DNA of 32,094 bases from NCBI GenBank assembly GCA_035291645.1, contig DATDRQ010000220.1:1-32094 (forward strand), in the 5' to 3' direction. Both the position numbers and the translations under genes were made by a program. The notes below the pieces were generated by a model, which worked only from the letters and a program-made list of their open reading frames with translations, was not told where the DNA came from and ran no database searches. This document shows, one piece after another, positions 9,147 through 17,532 of the stretch. The DNA is from DATDRQ01 sp035291645 (GTDB taxonomy: Bacteria; Chloroflexota; Anaerolineae; Anaerolineales; UBA4823). Every line of letters begins with the position of its first letter. Position 1 is the first letter of the stretch.

Positions 9147-11156
9147 TCATGATCGATCCAGTGACTGCAGCACGATTTCAGCCACGTCGAGGACTTCGAT
9201 ATGGCTGCCTGCATCCTTGCTTGCGTCGTTGAGCATCACCATGCAGAAAGGGCAGCCAACGGCCAGCTTGTCGGCGCCGCTGAGCTGCACCTCGCGGAAC
9301 CGGGCAGCATTGACGCGTTCTTCCCCGTGCTCTTCTTCCTTCCACATCTGGGCTCCACCCGCTCCGCAGCAAAATGATTTTCTACCATGCCGGGGGAGTT
9401 CGATGAACTCGACCCCGGTCTTCTCCAGAACGTTGCGAGGATCGATCAGGATGTCGTTCTGCCGTCCCAGGTAACAAGGATCATGGAAGGTCAGACTTGC
9501 CTGTCCATCAGTCTTCAACTTGAGCCGGCCTTCTGTGATCAGTTCGTTGATCAGTTGGGTGTGGTGAATGACTGTATAGTTCCCCCCGAAAGCGGGGTAT
9601 TCGTTACCAATCGTGTGCAGACAGTGCGGGCAGGTGGTCACGATGCGCCTGGGAGCTACCTCGTTGAGCATCTCGACGTTCGCGGAAGCCAGCTCGTTGA
9701 AGAGGAATTCATTGCCGGCCCTGCGGGCAGAATCCCCGGTACACTGTTCCATCTGGCCCAGAACGGCATAATCCACCCTGGCAATGCTCAATAACTCGGC
9801 AAACGCCCGGGCGGTTTTTTGGGCGCGCACATCCGTAGAGGGTGCACAGCCAACCCACCAGAGGAGTTCTGGCTCCAGATTGGAGTCGATGGTGGGTACG
9901 TTCAAGCCATCTGCCCACTTTAGCCGCTCCGGAGGCGGCACGTTCCACGGATTCACTGTGCGCTCCATGCCGCGAAAGGCTGTCTGCAGTTGGTCCGGGA
10001 AGTCGTTTTCCATTAAAACCAGTGAACGCCGGATATCTAGAATATCGCGCATCGGTTCATTGCCTACCGGGCAAATATCCACGCAGGCTCCACAGGCCGT
10101 ACAGGCCCAGATCGCCTCGGGAGGGATGGCAAATTCCGTCAGCAGCTGCTGGCTGGGATCACCCTTCGCCAGGCGGGCGCCTTCATAGTTGAGATAGTAG
10201 CGTTTATTGATCTCCATCGCCGCCGGAGAAAGTACTTTCCCCGTATTGTAGGCCGGGCAAACTTCCTGGCAGCGGTAGCACATGATGCAGGCATAGGCGT
10301 CCAAGATCAGCTTCCACTCCAGGTCTTCGATCCGGGATGCACCGAATTGCTCGATGCTCTCGTCGTCGAAATCCAGCTTACCAAGCTCGCCCATCGAGCG
10401 GCGTTCCGGGCGGATCAGGAAGTTAATCGGGGCGAAGAACAAGTGCAAGTGTTTCGAATAAAGGAAGTAGGGGATGAAGGCGAGGATGGTGCCCAGGGCA
10501 AACCAGAAGAAAAGGTGCTCCCCGATGAGCAGGGCTGCCTGGCTGAATCCCTGCCACAAGTTCGCCACTACGGTGGCGAATGGCTGCCAGCGATCGGGTC
10601 CGTCGAGGGCGATCTCAAAGGATTGACCAAGGAAACGGGCCCCGACGTGTACCAGGATGAACGTACCCACGATAGCCGAATCCCTGCGGATGCCGGCGCG
10701 GGCTTTCTGTGAGAGCAACACGTCCGTACGAGCGGTCAGGTTAGCTGGTTTGAATCCGAAACGGCGGATGAGCAGGGCGACCATCCCAGCCAGGGCAGCG
10801 ACGCTCAGCACATCACCGATCAACCGGTATACGTTTCCAAGGCCGCCGGTGCCGAGAAATTTAAAGCCGGTAAGAAACCCCTCGATTACATCGCCAAGGT
10901 TGACCAGGAAGTAGAAAATAAACGCCCAGCCGACGAAGGCGTGAAAAAGGCTGGGCCAGAACCGGAAACGAAAGACCGGCTGGAAGCTGGCAGTCTTTCC
11001 GATCACCCCGGCCAGACGCTTGGGGACGACTCCCCAATCCACCTGACCTTGCCCTCGTCCGATCGTGCGTATAATCCGGATTGCTGCCTGCCAGGCAACG
11101 AACAGGGTAAGCAGGACGGCTAGGCTGAATATGATTTTCTCGGGTAGTGTCAGCAC
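9147..11156 (-). CDS. Membrane iron-sulfur oxidoreductase, NarI-like plus HdrD-like (ETF:menaquinone oxidoreductase type, DUF224)
   Basis: The 669-residue protein begins with several membrane helices containing candidate haem-b histidines (such as H72, H170, H214, H236, H238), as in NarI. Two ferredoxin-type 4Fe-4S sites follow: CIMCYRCQEVC (C290-C300) and CTACGACVDIC (C352-C362). The C-terminal half carries CCG-type cysteine regions: VGCAPSTD, QCTGDSARR, TTCPHCLH, DPCYLGRQN, FCCGAGG (C596, C597) and VGCPFC. Proteins of this build carry electrons from ETF, reduced by acyl-CoA dehydrogenases, to menaquinone. The start is GTG with AGAGG 6 bases upstream. Its neighbours, a 2-oxo acid dehydrogenase operon downstream and quinone genes upstream, fit that role. 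ETF genes themselves are not in the window. Confidence 0.85.
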   Translation of the reverse strand: MLTLPEKIIFSLAVLLTLFVAWQAAIRIIRTIGRGQGQVDWGVVPKRLAGVIGKTASFQPVFRFRFWPSLFHAFVGWAFIFYFLVNLGDVIEGFLTGFKFLGTGGLGNVYRLIGDVLSVAALAGMVALLIRRFGFKPANLTARTDVLLSQKARAGIRRDSAIVGTFILVHVGARFLGQSFEIALDGPDRWQPFATVVANLWQGFSQAALLIGEHLFFWFALGTILAFIPYFLYSKHLHLFFAPINFLIRPERRSMGELGKLDFDDESIEQFGASRIEDLEWKLILDAYACIMCYRCQEVCPAYNTGKVLSPAAMEINKRYYLNYEGARLAKGDPSQQLLTEFAIPPEAIWACTACGACVDICPVGNEPMRDILDIRRSLVLMENDFPDQLQTAFRGMERTVNPWNVPPPERLKWADGLNVPTIDSNLEPELLWWVGCAPSTDVRAQKTARAFAELLSIARVDYAVLGQMEQCTGDSARRAGNEFLFNELASANVEMLNEVAPRRIVTTCPHCLHTIGNEYPAFGGNYTVIHHTQLINELITEGRLKLKTDGQASLTFHDPCYLGRQNDILIDPRNVLEKTGVEFIELPRHGRKSFCCGAGGAQMWKEEEHGEERVNAARFREVQLSGADKLAVGCPFCMVMLNDASKDAGSHIEVLDVAEIVLQSLDRS

Positions 11157-11246
11157 AGCTTTCCTCTGCGGTTCTCGGATTTATCCTTGTTTTGTTGCAC
11201 GAGGAACCACCCCACGCAAAGAAGTTTACCATAGCCAATTTCAGGG

Positions 11247-11276
11247 TGCAAACCGGTTGCGGGCAACCAGGTTGCA
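11247..11276 (-). other. Stable hairpin between the S41 protease and oxidoreductase genes
   Basis: Outer arms TGCAAACC (11247-11254) and GGTTGCA (11270-11276) enclose an inner stem GGTTG/CAACC (11255-11259, 11264-11268). Together they give about 12 base pairs with two single-base bulges. No U-tract follows on either strand, so this may be a processing or attenuation structure rather than a simple terminator. Confidence 0.4.
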
Positions 11277-11282
11277 CTGCTG

Positions 11283-12671
11283 CTAGGGTAGGCCATCGAA
11301 GTAATCCAGGCTGGATAGGATTGCCGGATCATCGTTCACAGTTGCCTGATCCCACTGATTCGGGACGGTCAGGTCCGGGATGATTCCGGTCTCTTCCCAA
11401 TTCTGCTCGGGTCGATTAAGGGGCCGGAATGATTCGTGGGCCAGCCAGGCACGCGATTCATCCTCGAAGTCGTAACCCCACAGGGTCTCGACGTTTCCCT
11501 CGCTGGTTTCCCCGATAATGTAGGCGCGCCCAATGTCTCTTAGGACTCCCGAGAGGATTTCTCCATAGCTGACCGTGCCGGGCCCGACCAGGATGACGAG
11601 AGGCAGGTTCTGTGAGCGAGCCACCTCCCTGCCGTCAACTACCAGAGGTCTCTCTTCGGTGCGGCTGATGAAATGCCCGAGGGTTCCACGGGTGAACAGG
11701 CTTAACAAGCCGCGTAGTTCAGAATCGGCTCCCCCGGTATTAAAGCGGTTATCCAGGATCAGACCGTCGAGAGGCGCTTCGGCTGCCATCGTGGAGAGTG
11801 CGGTGCTTACCTGTTCATCGATGCTGCTATCGTTCAAGTTGACCACCAGGATATATCCGATCCTCTTCCCATCGGGCGAGGTAATCAGCTGGTAAGGAAC
11901 CGGCGCAGGCCCGGTGATGCGTTGGCGCTGCAGGGTTAACTGGCGCGGCTCCTGACCAGGTGTTTGTATGGTTAATCTCAAACTGGATCCTTCGGGACCA
12001 CGGACAACGTCTCGCACGAGACCGTCTTCGTCAAGAATCGGCTCTCCTTCCACTTGGAGGATGCTATCCCGGCTGAGCAAGCCCGCCTCAGCAGCCGGGC
12101 TGCCCGGGAAGATGGTCAGGATAACCGCCCGGTCTCTTTCCGGGATGGCAGTCATCAGCACTCCGATGCCGACATATTCATTCTCTCCCGCAAACTTGGC
12201 TTCCTCCTCGCGTACGTCATCCGGGCTCAGATAAATCGAGTGGTCGTCTCCTAGCAGGCCAATCATTTCATTCATCAACTGGCTGAACCCGCCCTCGGCC
12301 AGCCCGGATTGCATGCGATTCCTATAGTCGTTGTGCACTGCCTCCCAGTCCAACCCATTGAGATCTGCGTACAGGTAATCATCCCGGATCGTTTTCCAGA
12401 GCTGCTCAAAGATCTCGAACTGTTGAGCAGCTGGGATTATCACGACCGTTGGAGTAGCGGTCGGGAGAGGCGTGGGTATTAATGTTTTGGTTGGGGTTGC
12501 TGAAGGAAAAGCGGTGACCGTCGATGTCGGGCTGGCTGCGATGGTAAGACTGGGAGGCAGAACGGCGATTTCTGGCGAGACAGCTGAAACCTGTCCAGGG
12601 CGTGGGAACGTTTGACAGGCTGATGCCAGCCACAGCAGGAACAGCAGGAAAAGTTGGCTTTTTTTTCTCAT
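11283..12671 (-). CDS. S41-family (C-terminal processing type) peptidase lipoprotein with PDZ domain
   Basis: The 462-residue protein starts with a lipoprotein signal (MRKKSQLFLLFLLWLASAC, lipid-modified C19), then a Ser/Thr/Pro-rich linker, an S41 N-terminal region with LLGDDHSIYLSPDD, a PDZ domain (YVGIGVLMTAI to VEGEPILDEDG), and the S41 core with LILDNRFNTGG and PGTVSYGEILSG. The serine of SYGE aligns with the catalytic serine of Prc/CtpA, but the residue 25 positions later, normally the catalytic lysine, is Asn (in SEGNVE). It would act outside the membrane on misfolded or wall proteins, perhaps with a tricorn-like Ser-His mechanism. The open frame reaches 12923, but the signal peptide fixes the start at 12671. 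It lies 31 bases after the L,D-transpeptidase gene. Confidence 0.85.
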   Translation of the reverse strand: MRKKSQLFLLFLLWLASACQTFPRPGQVSAVSPEIAVLPPSLTIAASPTSTVTAFPSATPTKTLIPTPLPTATPTVVIIPAAQQFEIFEQLWKTIRDDYLYADLNGLDWEAVHNDYRNRMQSGLAEGGFSQLMNEMIGLLGDDHSIYLSPDDVREEEAKFAGENEYVGIGVLMTAIPERDRAVILTIFPGSPAAEAGLLSRDSILQVEGEPILDEDGLVRDVVRGPEGSSLRLTIQTPGQEPRQLTLQRQRITGPAPVPYQLITSPDGKRIGYILVVNLNDSSIDEQVSTALSTMAAEAPLDGLILDNRFNTGGADSELRGLLSLFTRGTLGHFISRTEERPLVVDGREVARSQNLPLVILVGPGTVSYGEILSGVLRDIGRAYIIGETSEGNVETLWGYDFEDESRAWLAHESFRPLNRPEQNWEETGIIPDLTVPNQWDQATVNDDPAILSSLDYFDGLP

Positions 12672-12702
12672 GTAGAACAGGAACGTTCTTGGGCGATATT
12701 TT

Positions 12703-13911
12703 TCAGGCGCCGCCGTCGCCGTAGAGAGCGGGATCGGTGGGGGTCTTGCCAGATGGGTCCCAGACGTAGACCCAATCCCCTTCATTCGCCCAATCGAATA
12801 ACCAACGCGAATCGCCCACCGAAAGGTTAACGCAGCCATGTGAGCGCGGAGAGCCGAAGCTGTTATGCCAGTAGGCTCCGTGAAGGGCGCGCGCCTTATC
12901 GTAGTACATCGTCCAGGGCACATCCTCTAAATAATAGGCGTCTGACCGGTCCGCTTCGAACGAACCGCGCATCGGGGTCGAGTCCAGCTTATCGTAGATC
13001 TGGAAAACACCAGGCCGGGTCCAGAAAGGCTCGATCCCGCTGGCGACCAGCGAAGCGTAGACGAGCTGGTTGTCTTCATAGGCTGCGATAGTCTGGTCCA
13101 GGAGATTGACTTCAATCCAGCGCCCACCAACTACACCTTCTGGTGGAACGGGATTCGGAAGGACACGACCGATAATCCGCTGGTAGTCCTGACGCTCCGG
13201 GATCCATTCATCCGGGCGGATCATATACCATTCTATCCCGTCGATATTTTCGACCGCGTAGATCTGGACCACCTGGTAGCGGTACAGCTCTCTGCCAGTC
13301 GGATCCTCATTCTGAAAGCCGGGGGTCCGTTTGGTCTGGATCGGGAACAGGATCCAGCCAAAAGGCCTATCCGGAGTCAGGTCGAACTGCAATCCCTGAA
13401 ATAAGGATGGGGAACCGATGCGAGAGACATCGTTGGCTGTCATCCATCCCCCAAATTCGACCATGTAGAATCGTTTTCCATCCACCACCGCTTCGTCGGT
13501 GTAAGAGATAAAGCTGAAAGGTGAATCGATGCGGCGGACTACCTGACCTTTCTTAACCGCATCCTCCAGGCTGGCAAATACGGGTGCGTTCTGGTGAACC
13601 ACCTCTCCATAACGGATCTCAACATAAGTCAGGGTGGGGTCGGGCGAGGTGGCATCCACTGGCTGGAGAGGGAAGGAGATCCCCAGACGGGACATGCGTT
13701 CCAGGTAGGCGGAAGGTCCAAGCCTGGAGCAGGTTCCGCTTTGGGCCTGATAGTCGCCTGGCAGGCAGATCACGTCTCCCGTGAAGCTCTCGACTGGATC
13801 CTCCTGTTCAATCTCGGCTGCCCGCACGTCAACCGCGCCAAACATTAACACCAACAAGGAAATCCCAAATATAAATGACCGAGCTATCCAAAGTCTATTA
13901 TCGTTGTGCAT
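12703..13911 (-). CDS. Secreted L,D-transpeptidase (YkuD domain)
   Basis: A 402-residue exported enzyme likely to cross-link peptidoglycan (3-3 bonds) or attach proteins to it. It has an N-terminal signal (hydrophobic run at about 13-28, likely cleavage after VRA), a middle region of SH3-like strands, and a C-terminal YkuD catalytic domain. The active site is HGAYWHNSFG then SPRSHGCVNLS, giving H344, H358 and nucleophile C360. The start ATG has no clear Shine-Dalgarno, but TATAAT lies 6 bases before it, so the mRNA may be leaderless. The gene follows ubiA by 35 bases and precedes the S41 lipoprotein, which suggests a small cell-envelope pair placed after the quinone genes. Confidence 0.92.
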   Translation of the reverse strand: MHNDNRLWIARSFIFGISLLVLMFGAVDVRAAEIEQEDPVESFTGDVICLPGDYQAQSGTCSRLGPSAYLERMSRLGISFPLQPVDATSPDPTLTYVEIRYGEVVHQNAPVFASLEDAVKKGQVVRRIDSPFSFISYTDEAVVDGKRFYMVEFGGWMTANDVSRIGSPSLFQGLQFDLTPDRPFGWILFPIQTKRTPGFQNEDPTGRELYRYQVVQIYAVENIDGIEWYMIRPDEWIPERQDYQRIIGRVLPNPVPPEGVVGGRWIEVNLLDQTIAAYEDNQLVYASLVASGIEPFWTRPGVFQIYDKLDSTPMRGSFEADRSDAYYLEDVPWTMYYDKARALHGAYWHNSFGSPRSHGCVNLSVGDSRWLFDWANEGDWVYVWDPSGKTPTDPALYGDGGA

Positions 13912-13917
13912 ACACCC

Positions 13918-13923
13918 ATTATA
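13918..13923 (-). promoter_or_regulatory. -10 box of the L,D-transpeptidase gene, leaderless spacing
   Basis: TATAAT on the minus strand ends 6 bases before the ATG. A possible -35, TCTTGC, lies 17 bases upstream of it. Transcription would then begin at or next to the start codon. Confidence 0.5.
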
Positions 13924-13946
13924 TATTCAAGCGATTGACTGCAAGA

Positions 13947-14810
13947 TTAAGCGATGTATAAAGATATCAGGATCGCAAGGAAGAGCGTGATACTGATGTA
14001 GCTGTTGATGTTGAAGAAAGCCACGTTGATGTTGGACAGGTCGTCCGGGTGAACGAGCAGGTGCTCCCAAGCGAGTAAACCCAGGACGACGAACATGCCG
14101 GCCCAATATGGCCAGCCGAGGCCGGAGACGATGCCGAGCAGGAGCAGCAGCAGGATGGTGAGCGCATGGCTGATCCAGGAAAGGTTGAGAGCAAAGTGCA
14201 CACCAAACCGGGCCGGGATGGATTTCAACCCTTCCTCCCGGTCGACTTCGACGTCCTGGCAGGCGTAGATCAAGTCGAACCCGCCGATCCAGAAGGTCAC
14301 CACGCCCAGCAAAATCCAGGCAGGCAGGTCCTCGACCGCGAGGAGCGAGTTACGGATAGCTGCCCAGGCGCCTATGGGGGCTAAGCCATCTGTGAATCCC
14401 AGGATGAAATGGCTCAACCAGGTGAAGCGCTTGGTGAAGGAATAACCGATCAAGAATAGATATGCGCCGGGAAGCAAGCGTACGGTCAGCGGGCTGAGCT
14501 GAAAGGCGGCAATCGCCAGGATGACGGCCGAGATCAGGGTGCCGATCCAGGCCGTGCGCAGCGAGATCGTCCCGGTAACCAGGGGGCGGTTGGCGGTACG
14601 CGGGTTGCGGGCATCGATCCAACGGTCGGCGATGCGGTTGGACCCCATCGCCAGGGTGCGTGCACAGGCCATCGCGATCGTAATCCAGATAAATTGTTGC
14701 CAGGTCGGCCAGCCGCCCGCTGCCAGTAGCATCCCCAGGTAGGCAAATGGCAGGGCGAAGATGGTGTGTTCGAACTTGATCAATTCCAGGAAGTCCCGGA
14801 GTGGCTTCAT
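13947..14810 (-). CDS. UbiA-family prenyltransferase (menaquinone-type, MqnP-like)
   Basis: An integral membrane aromatic prenyltransferase of 287 residues with about eight or nine hydrophobic segments. The first Asp-rich motif reads NRIADRWID (58-66) and the second DLIYACQDVEVD (179-190); both bind Mg-prenyl diphosphate. The N-terminus FLELIKFEHTIFALPFAY is typical of the 4-hydroxybenzoate/menaquinone branch. Together with the UbiD protein in the same gene string, it fits the late futalosine pathway, in which the naphthoate precursor is prenylated and decarboxylated. I chose the ATG at 14810; an alternative TTG at 14864 overlaps the permease stop but adds a charged tail unlike the family. 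No Shine-Dalgarno is visible, and a perfect TATAAT lies 7 bases before the ATG. Confidence 0.9.
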   Translation of the reverse strand: MKPLRDFLELIKFEHTIFALPFAYLGMLLAAGGWPTWQQFIWITIAMACARTLAMGSNRIADRWIDARNPRTANRPLVTGTISLRTAWIGTLISAVILAIAAFQLSPLTVRLLPGAYLFLIGYSFTKRFTWLSHFILGFTDGLAPIGAWAAIRNSLLAVEDLPAWILLGVVTFWIGGFDLIYACQDVEVDREEGLKSIPARFGVHFALNLSWISHALTILLLLLLGIVSGLGWPYWAGMFVVLGLLAWEHLLVHPDDLSNINVAFFNINSYISITLFLAILISLYIA

Positions 14811-14817
14811 AGGCGCG

Positions 14818-14823
14818 ATTATA
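14818..14823 (-). promoter_or_regulatory. -10 box of the ubiA-like gene, leaderless spacing
   Basis: A consensus TATAAT on the minus strand lies 7 bases before the ATG at 14810. No good -35 is seen 16-18 bases further up. It would give an internal promoter within the minus-strand gene string. Confidence 0.45.
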
Positions 14824-14860
14824 TCAGAGCGGATTGGTGGGGTATTTTTTCTGGAACGAC

Positions 14861-15601
14861 TCAAGGAGCGGATTGCCAGCGCACCAGGCGTTTTTCAAGC
14901 CAGTCAACGCCGAAGTATAAGCCCAACCCTAGCAGGCTCATTGCTACGACCCCGGCATACATGGCCGGATAGTTAAAAAGCGTGCTTCCGTTCAGGAAAA
15001 TATAATAGCCCAATCCCGCTTGCGTCGCAAACAGCTCGGCAACGTACAAGACGGCCACCGCCGTGCCGACCGATTGGCGCAGGGCCGTCAGGATTGCGGG
15101 CAGGCTTGCGGGCAGGTAAACGAAGCGGAAGAGCGCCCTTCGCCCGGCCCCTAGGCTGCGGACGCTCTGGATCAGCTCTGAGCGCAGACTGGCAGCCTGA
15201 TCTCGGACCAGGACCAGGATCTGAAAGAACAGGATCAGGAAGATGATAAATATCTTCGCCCGGTCGCCAATGCCCAGGAACAGCAGAACAACTGGCACCA
15301 GGACAACTTTCGGGATTGGATAGAGCAGGTAGATGAACGGCGAGAACAGGCTGTCCATCCGTTTTGATTGGCCCAGAACCAGGCCGGCCGGGACGGCCAG
15401 AGCGATCGCCAGGGCGGTGCTGGCGAGCACACGCCACAGACTGGCCAGGAAGTGTCTGGGAAGCCCTCCACCCAGCTCGGTGATGAATACTCTCGCTACT
15501 GTGAGCGGTGTTGGCAGGATGGCCTTATCGACTATCCAGGCAGCCGCGGTCCAAATTACCAGCAGAACGGCGACTGCAAGAAAGAGGTCGCGGCGTTTCA
15601 T
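14861..15601 (-). CDS. ABC transporter permease (SsuC/TauC/ThiX type)
   Basis: A 246-residue inner-membrane permease with about six hydrophobic segments and the binding-protein-dependent transport signature. The coupling-helix region that meets the ATPase reads SVRSLGAGRRALFRFVYLPA (about 158-177). Length and sequence style match permeases of the nitrate/sulfonate/taurine/HMP importer group. Its ATG overlaps the ATPase stop by four bases (ATGA), so the two are translationally coupled. It lies just upstream of the ubiA-like gene. The imported compound is not evident from sequence. Confidence 0.9.
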   Translation of the reverse strand: MKRRDLFLAVAVLLVIWTAAAWIVDKAILPTPLTVARVFITELGGGLPRHFLASLWRVLASTALAIALAVPAGLVLGQSKRMDSLFSPFIYLLYPIPKVVLVPVVLLFLGIGDRAKIFIIFLILFFQILVLVRDQAASLRSELIQSVRSLGAGRRALFRFVYLPASLPAILTALRQSVGTAVAVLYVAELFATQAGLGYYIFLNGSTLFNYPAMYAGVVAMSLLGLGLYFGVDWLEKRLVRWQSAP

Positions 15602-16359
15602 TGCTCACCCAGGCGAGAGCGCAGCTCCCGGCAAAGCTGCTGGTATTCTACAGAATCCCGGTAATCCGGTTGTCCGGCATCGGGATTTGAAATGACGGTC
15701 GCAGCACGGTTTGGAGGATTTCCAAGCAATAGGATCTTTTCCCCCATGAAGGCTGCTTCTTCGATGGCGTGGGTGACCAGGATCAGGGTGATCTCATGTT
15801 CCGCAGCCAGTTCTCTGGTGAGAACCTGCAACCCTTCACGTGTCGGGGCATCCAATGAAGAAAAAGGCTCGTCCATCAGGAGCAAGTCTGGCTGCAGGAC
15901 CAGCGTGCGCGCGATGGCTGTGCGCTGGCGTTGGCCTCCCGAGATCTGTCCTGGGTATTTATCCGCCTGGGAAAGCAATCCCAGGCGATCCAGCCAGGGG
16001 TTCACATTACCAGCTTGCTTGAAATCGCGAGGCGAATGTGTGCCGTCCGGGCCGTAGAAATTGCGGACTCGCAATCCCAGGGCTGCGTTTTGGCGCACGG
16101 AGGCCCATGGTAGCAAGCCGTAATCTTGCAGGATGAGGCCGGTCTTCGGCCTGGGCCGGGTCAGATCCTGTCCGTCGATCAAGATTCTTCCACCTGAGGG
16201 GAAACGCAGCCCGGCAAGCAAATAGAGCAAGGTGGTTTTCCCGCACCCGGATGGCCCAAGGATCGCCCAAGATTCCTGTCGCCCGACCCGCCAATTGAAA
16301 TCTTCGAAGATCGGCGGGCCGTTGGTGTAGGAATAGGTGAGCGCATCGATCTGGATCAT
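15598..16359 (-). CDS. ABC transporter ATP-binding protein (SsuB/TauB/ThiZ type)
   Basis: The 253-residue ATPase powers the adjacent permease. Motifs in order: Walker A GPSGCGKTT (35-43), Q-loop LILQDYGLLPW, signature ISGGQRQR, Walker B LLLMDEPF followed by SSLDAP, and the switch histidine in LVTHAIEEA. The signature has Ile in place of the usual Leu, which is common. The C-terminal tail, about 30 residues after the H-loop region, is not a known regulatory domain. It is transcribed after the substrate-binding lipoprotein, separated by 120 bases containing a strong terminator-like hairpin, and it overlaps the permease gene. Confidence 0.93.
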   Translation of the reverse strand: MIQIDALTYSYTNGPPIFEDFNWRVGRQESWAILGPSGCGKTTLLYLLAGLRFPSGGRILIDGQDLTRPRPKTGLILQDYGLLPWASVRQNAALGLRVRNFYGPDGTHSPRDFKQAGNVNPWLDRLGLLSQADKYPGQISGGQRQRTAIARTLVLQPDLLLMDEPFSSLDAPTREGLQVLTRELAAEHEITLILVTHAIEEAAFMGEKILLLGNPPNRAATVISNPDAGQPDYRDSVEYQQLCRELRSRLGEQ

Positions 16360-16421
16360 GGTTCGAGTTTGGGTGGGTACGGGTTCGTCACCCCATGTAC
16401 GGATTCGCAGACCACCGTATT

Positions 16422-16466
16422 AAAAAAAAGAGCAGCAGCCTGGAGTGGATTGCCACTCCAGACTGC
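16422..16466 (-). terminator. Terminator or attenuator after the substrate-binding protein gene
   Basis: On the minus strand, a stem of 9 base pairs (CTGGAGTGG/CCACTCCAG, loop CAAT) is extended by GCAG/CTGC across one mismatch. Five bases then lead to a run of eight T (16429-16422). It lies 14 bases after the lipoprotein stop and before the ATPase gene, so partial readthrough would yield more binding protein than transporter core. Confidence 0.75.
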
Positions 16467-16479
16467 CGGCCATCCCATT

Positions 16480-17445
16480 CTAAGGAAGATACTCTGCTGT
16501 CACCGAGTCCTGGTAGGATACATCACCAGAAATTAAACCCTTCTCCTGTGCCCAGGCCAGGACATCCGCCCATTGTTCCTCGCTCGGCACCTGGCCGGTG
16601 GGGAACTTCGGGATCTGGTAGGTGCCGACTAACGGAGCCGGGATGAGTTTCTGCTCGGTAAGCAGTCCTTCGAATTGGGCCGGATCGCTGTTGATTTCCC
16701 CGATAGCCTTTTCCAGGGCAGCCAGGAAACCACGCACGGCCTGCGGGTGTTCATCGATCACGGCTTTCCGGAAAGACACCTCACTGTTTCCATATTGGGG
16801 GTATTTGGTGTCATCGATGATCAGGACGGCGCCGCTCTGGATGGCCAATGATCCAAACGGATCCGGCAGGTTGGCCGCTTTCAATTCCCCGGAGCCAAGC
16901 AAGGAAAGCCGGTCGGGGATCTTGGGGACTGCAATGATCTTGATCTCGTCCGGAGATAGGCCTTCCGCTTCGAGCAACCGGTCGGTCGTATAGGCAATCA
17001 CCGAACCTTCCGAGATACCGATCTCGACGTTCTTCAGCCCTTCCACATCGGTGATGCCGCTGTTTCCGGCAGCCAGAACCCTATATTGAGGAAATTCAGG
17101 GGTTGCGATCCGGGCGAACGATACGATCTGGATCTGGGTATCTGCTTGATTATAAAGCAGGGTCGAGACCAGGTCATTGATCATGCCATCCGCCTGCCCG
17201 GCTGCCATGATCTGGTCTCTTTCGGCGGCAGAGCCGACCGGGATGAACTCGACTTTTACGCCCTGCTCCTCGAAGTACCCCTGTTCCTGGGCCACGAACA
17301 TAGGCAGCGCATCCAGGATGGGGAGGACTGCGATCTTCAGGGTAACAGGCTCAGCCGTTCCTGGCGCCTGTGCGCAAGCCCCCAACACAAGGGCAACCAG
17401 GATGGCAAGCAGGAGGGTGGTTTGGAAATAAGCGCGGTGAAACAT
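16480..17445 (-). CDS. ABC transporter substrate-binding lipoprotein (NMT1/THI5-like)
   Basis: A 321-residue surface lipoprotein with a signal peptide ending in the lipobox LVLGAC (C24). The mature part is a two-lobed type 2 periplasmic binding protein: LKIAVLPILDALPMFVAQEQ opens the first lobe, GYFEEQGVKVEFIPVGSAAE follows, and ADGMINDLVSTLLYN is characteristic of the NMT1/THI5 group. Known members bind sulfonates, nitrate, riboflavin or thiamine precursors, and aromatic compounds. The neighbours are a UbiD decarboxylase upstream and a UbiA prenyltransferase downstream, so an aromatic quinone precursor is a reasonable guess, not shown by sequence. AGGAG lies 13 bases before the ATG. Confidence 0.88.
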   Translation of the reverse strand: MFHRAYFQTTLLLAILVALVLGACAQAPGTAEPVTLKIAVLPILDALPMFVAQEQGYFEEQGVKVEFIPVGSAAERDQIMAAGQADGMINDLVSTLLYNQADTQIQIVSFARIATPEFPQYRVLAAGNSGITDVEGLKNVEIGISEGSVIAYTTDRLLEAEGLSPDEIKIIAVPKIPDRLSLLGSGELKAANLPDPFGSLAIQSGAVLIIDDTKYPQYGNSEVSFRKAVIDEHPQAVRGFLAALEKAIGEINSDPAQFEGLLTEQKLIPAPLVGTYQIPKFPTGQVPSEEQWADVLAWAQEKGLISGDVSYQDSVTAEYLP

Positions 17446-17532
17446 ATAACAACTAATTCTCCTTTGGCTTTGGTTGGTCTCCGGAATTACTCAAATAAAG
17501 AATCCCGGGCGTACCCGAAAATACCACTAACT

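Noticed and set aside
12672..12923. N-terminal extension of the S41 protease frame
   Set aside because: It would overlap the L,D-transpeptidase gene by more than 200 bases and would bury the lipoprotein signal at residue 85.
14811..14864. TTG start for the ubiA-like gene overlapping the permease stop
   Set aside because: The overlap is tempting, but the added 18 residues are polar and unlike family N-termini, and no ribosome site precedes the TTG.
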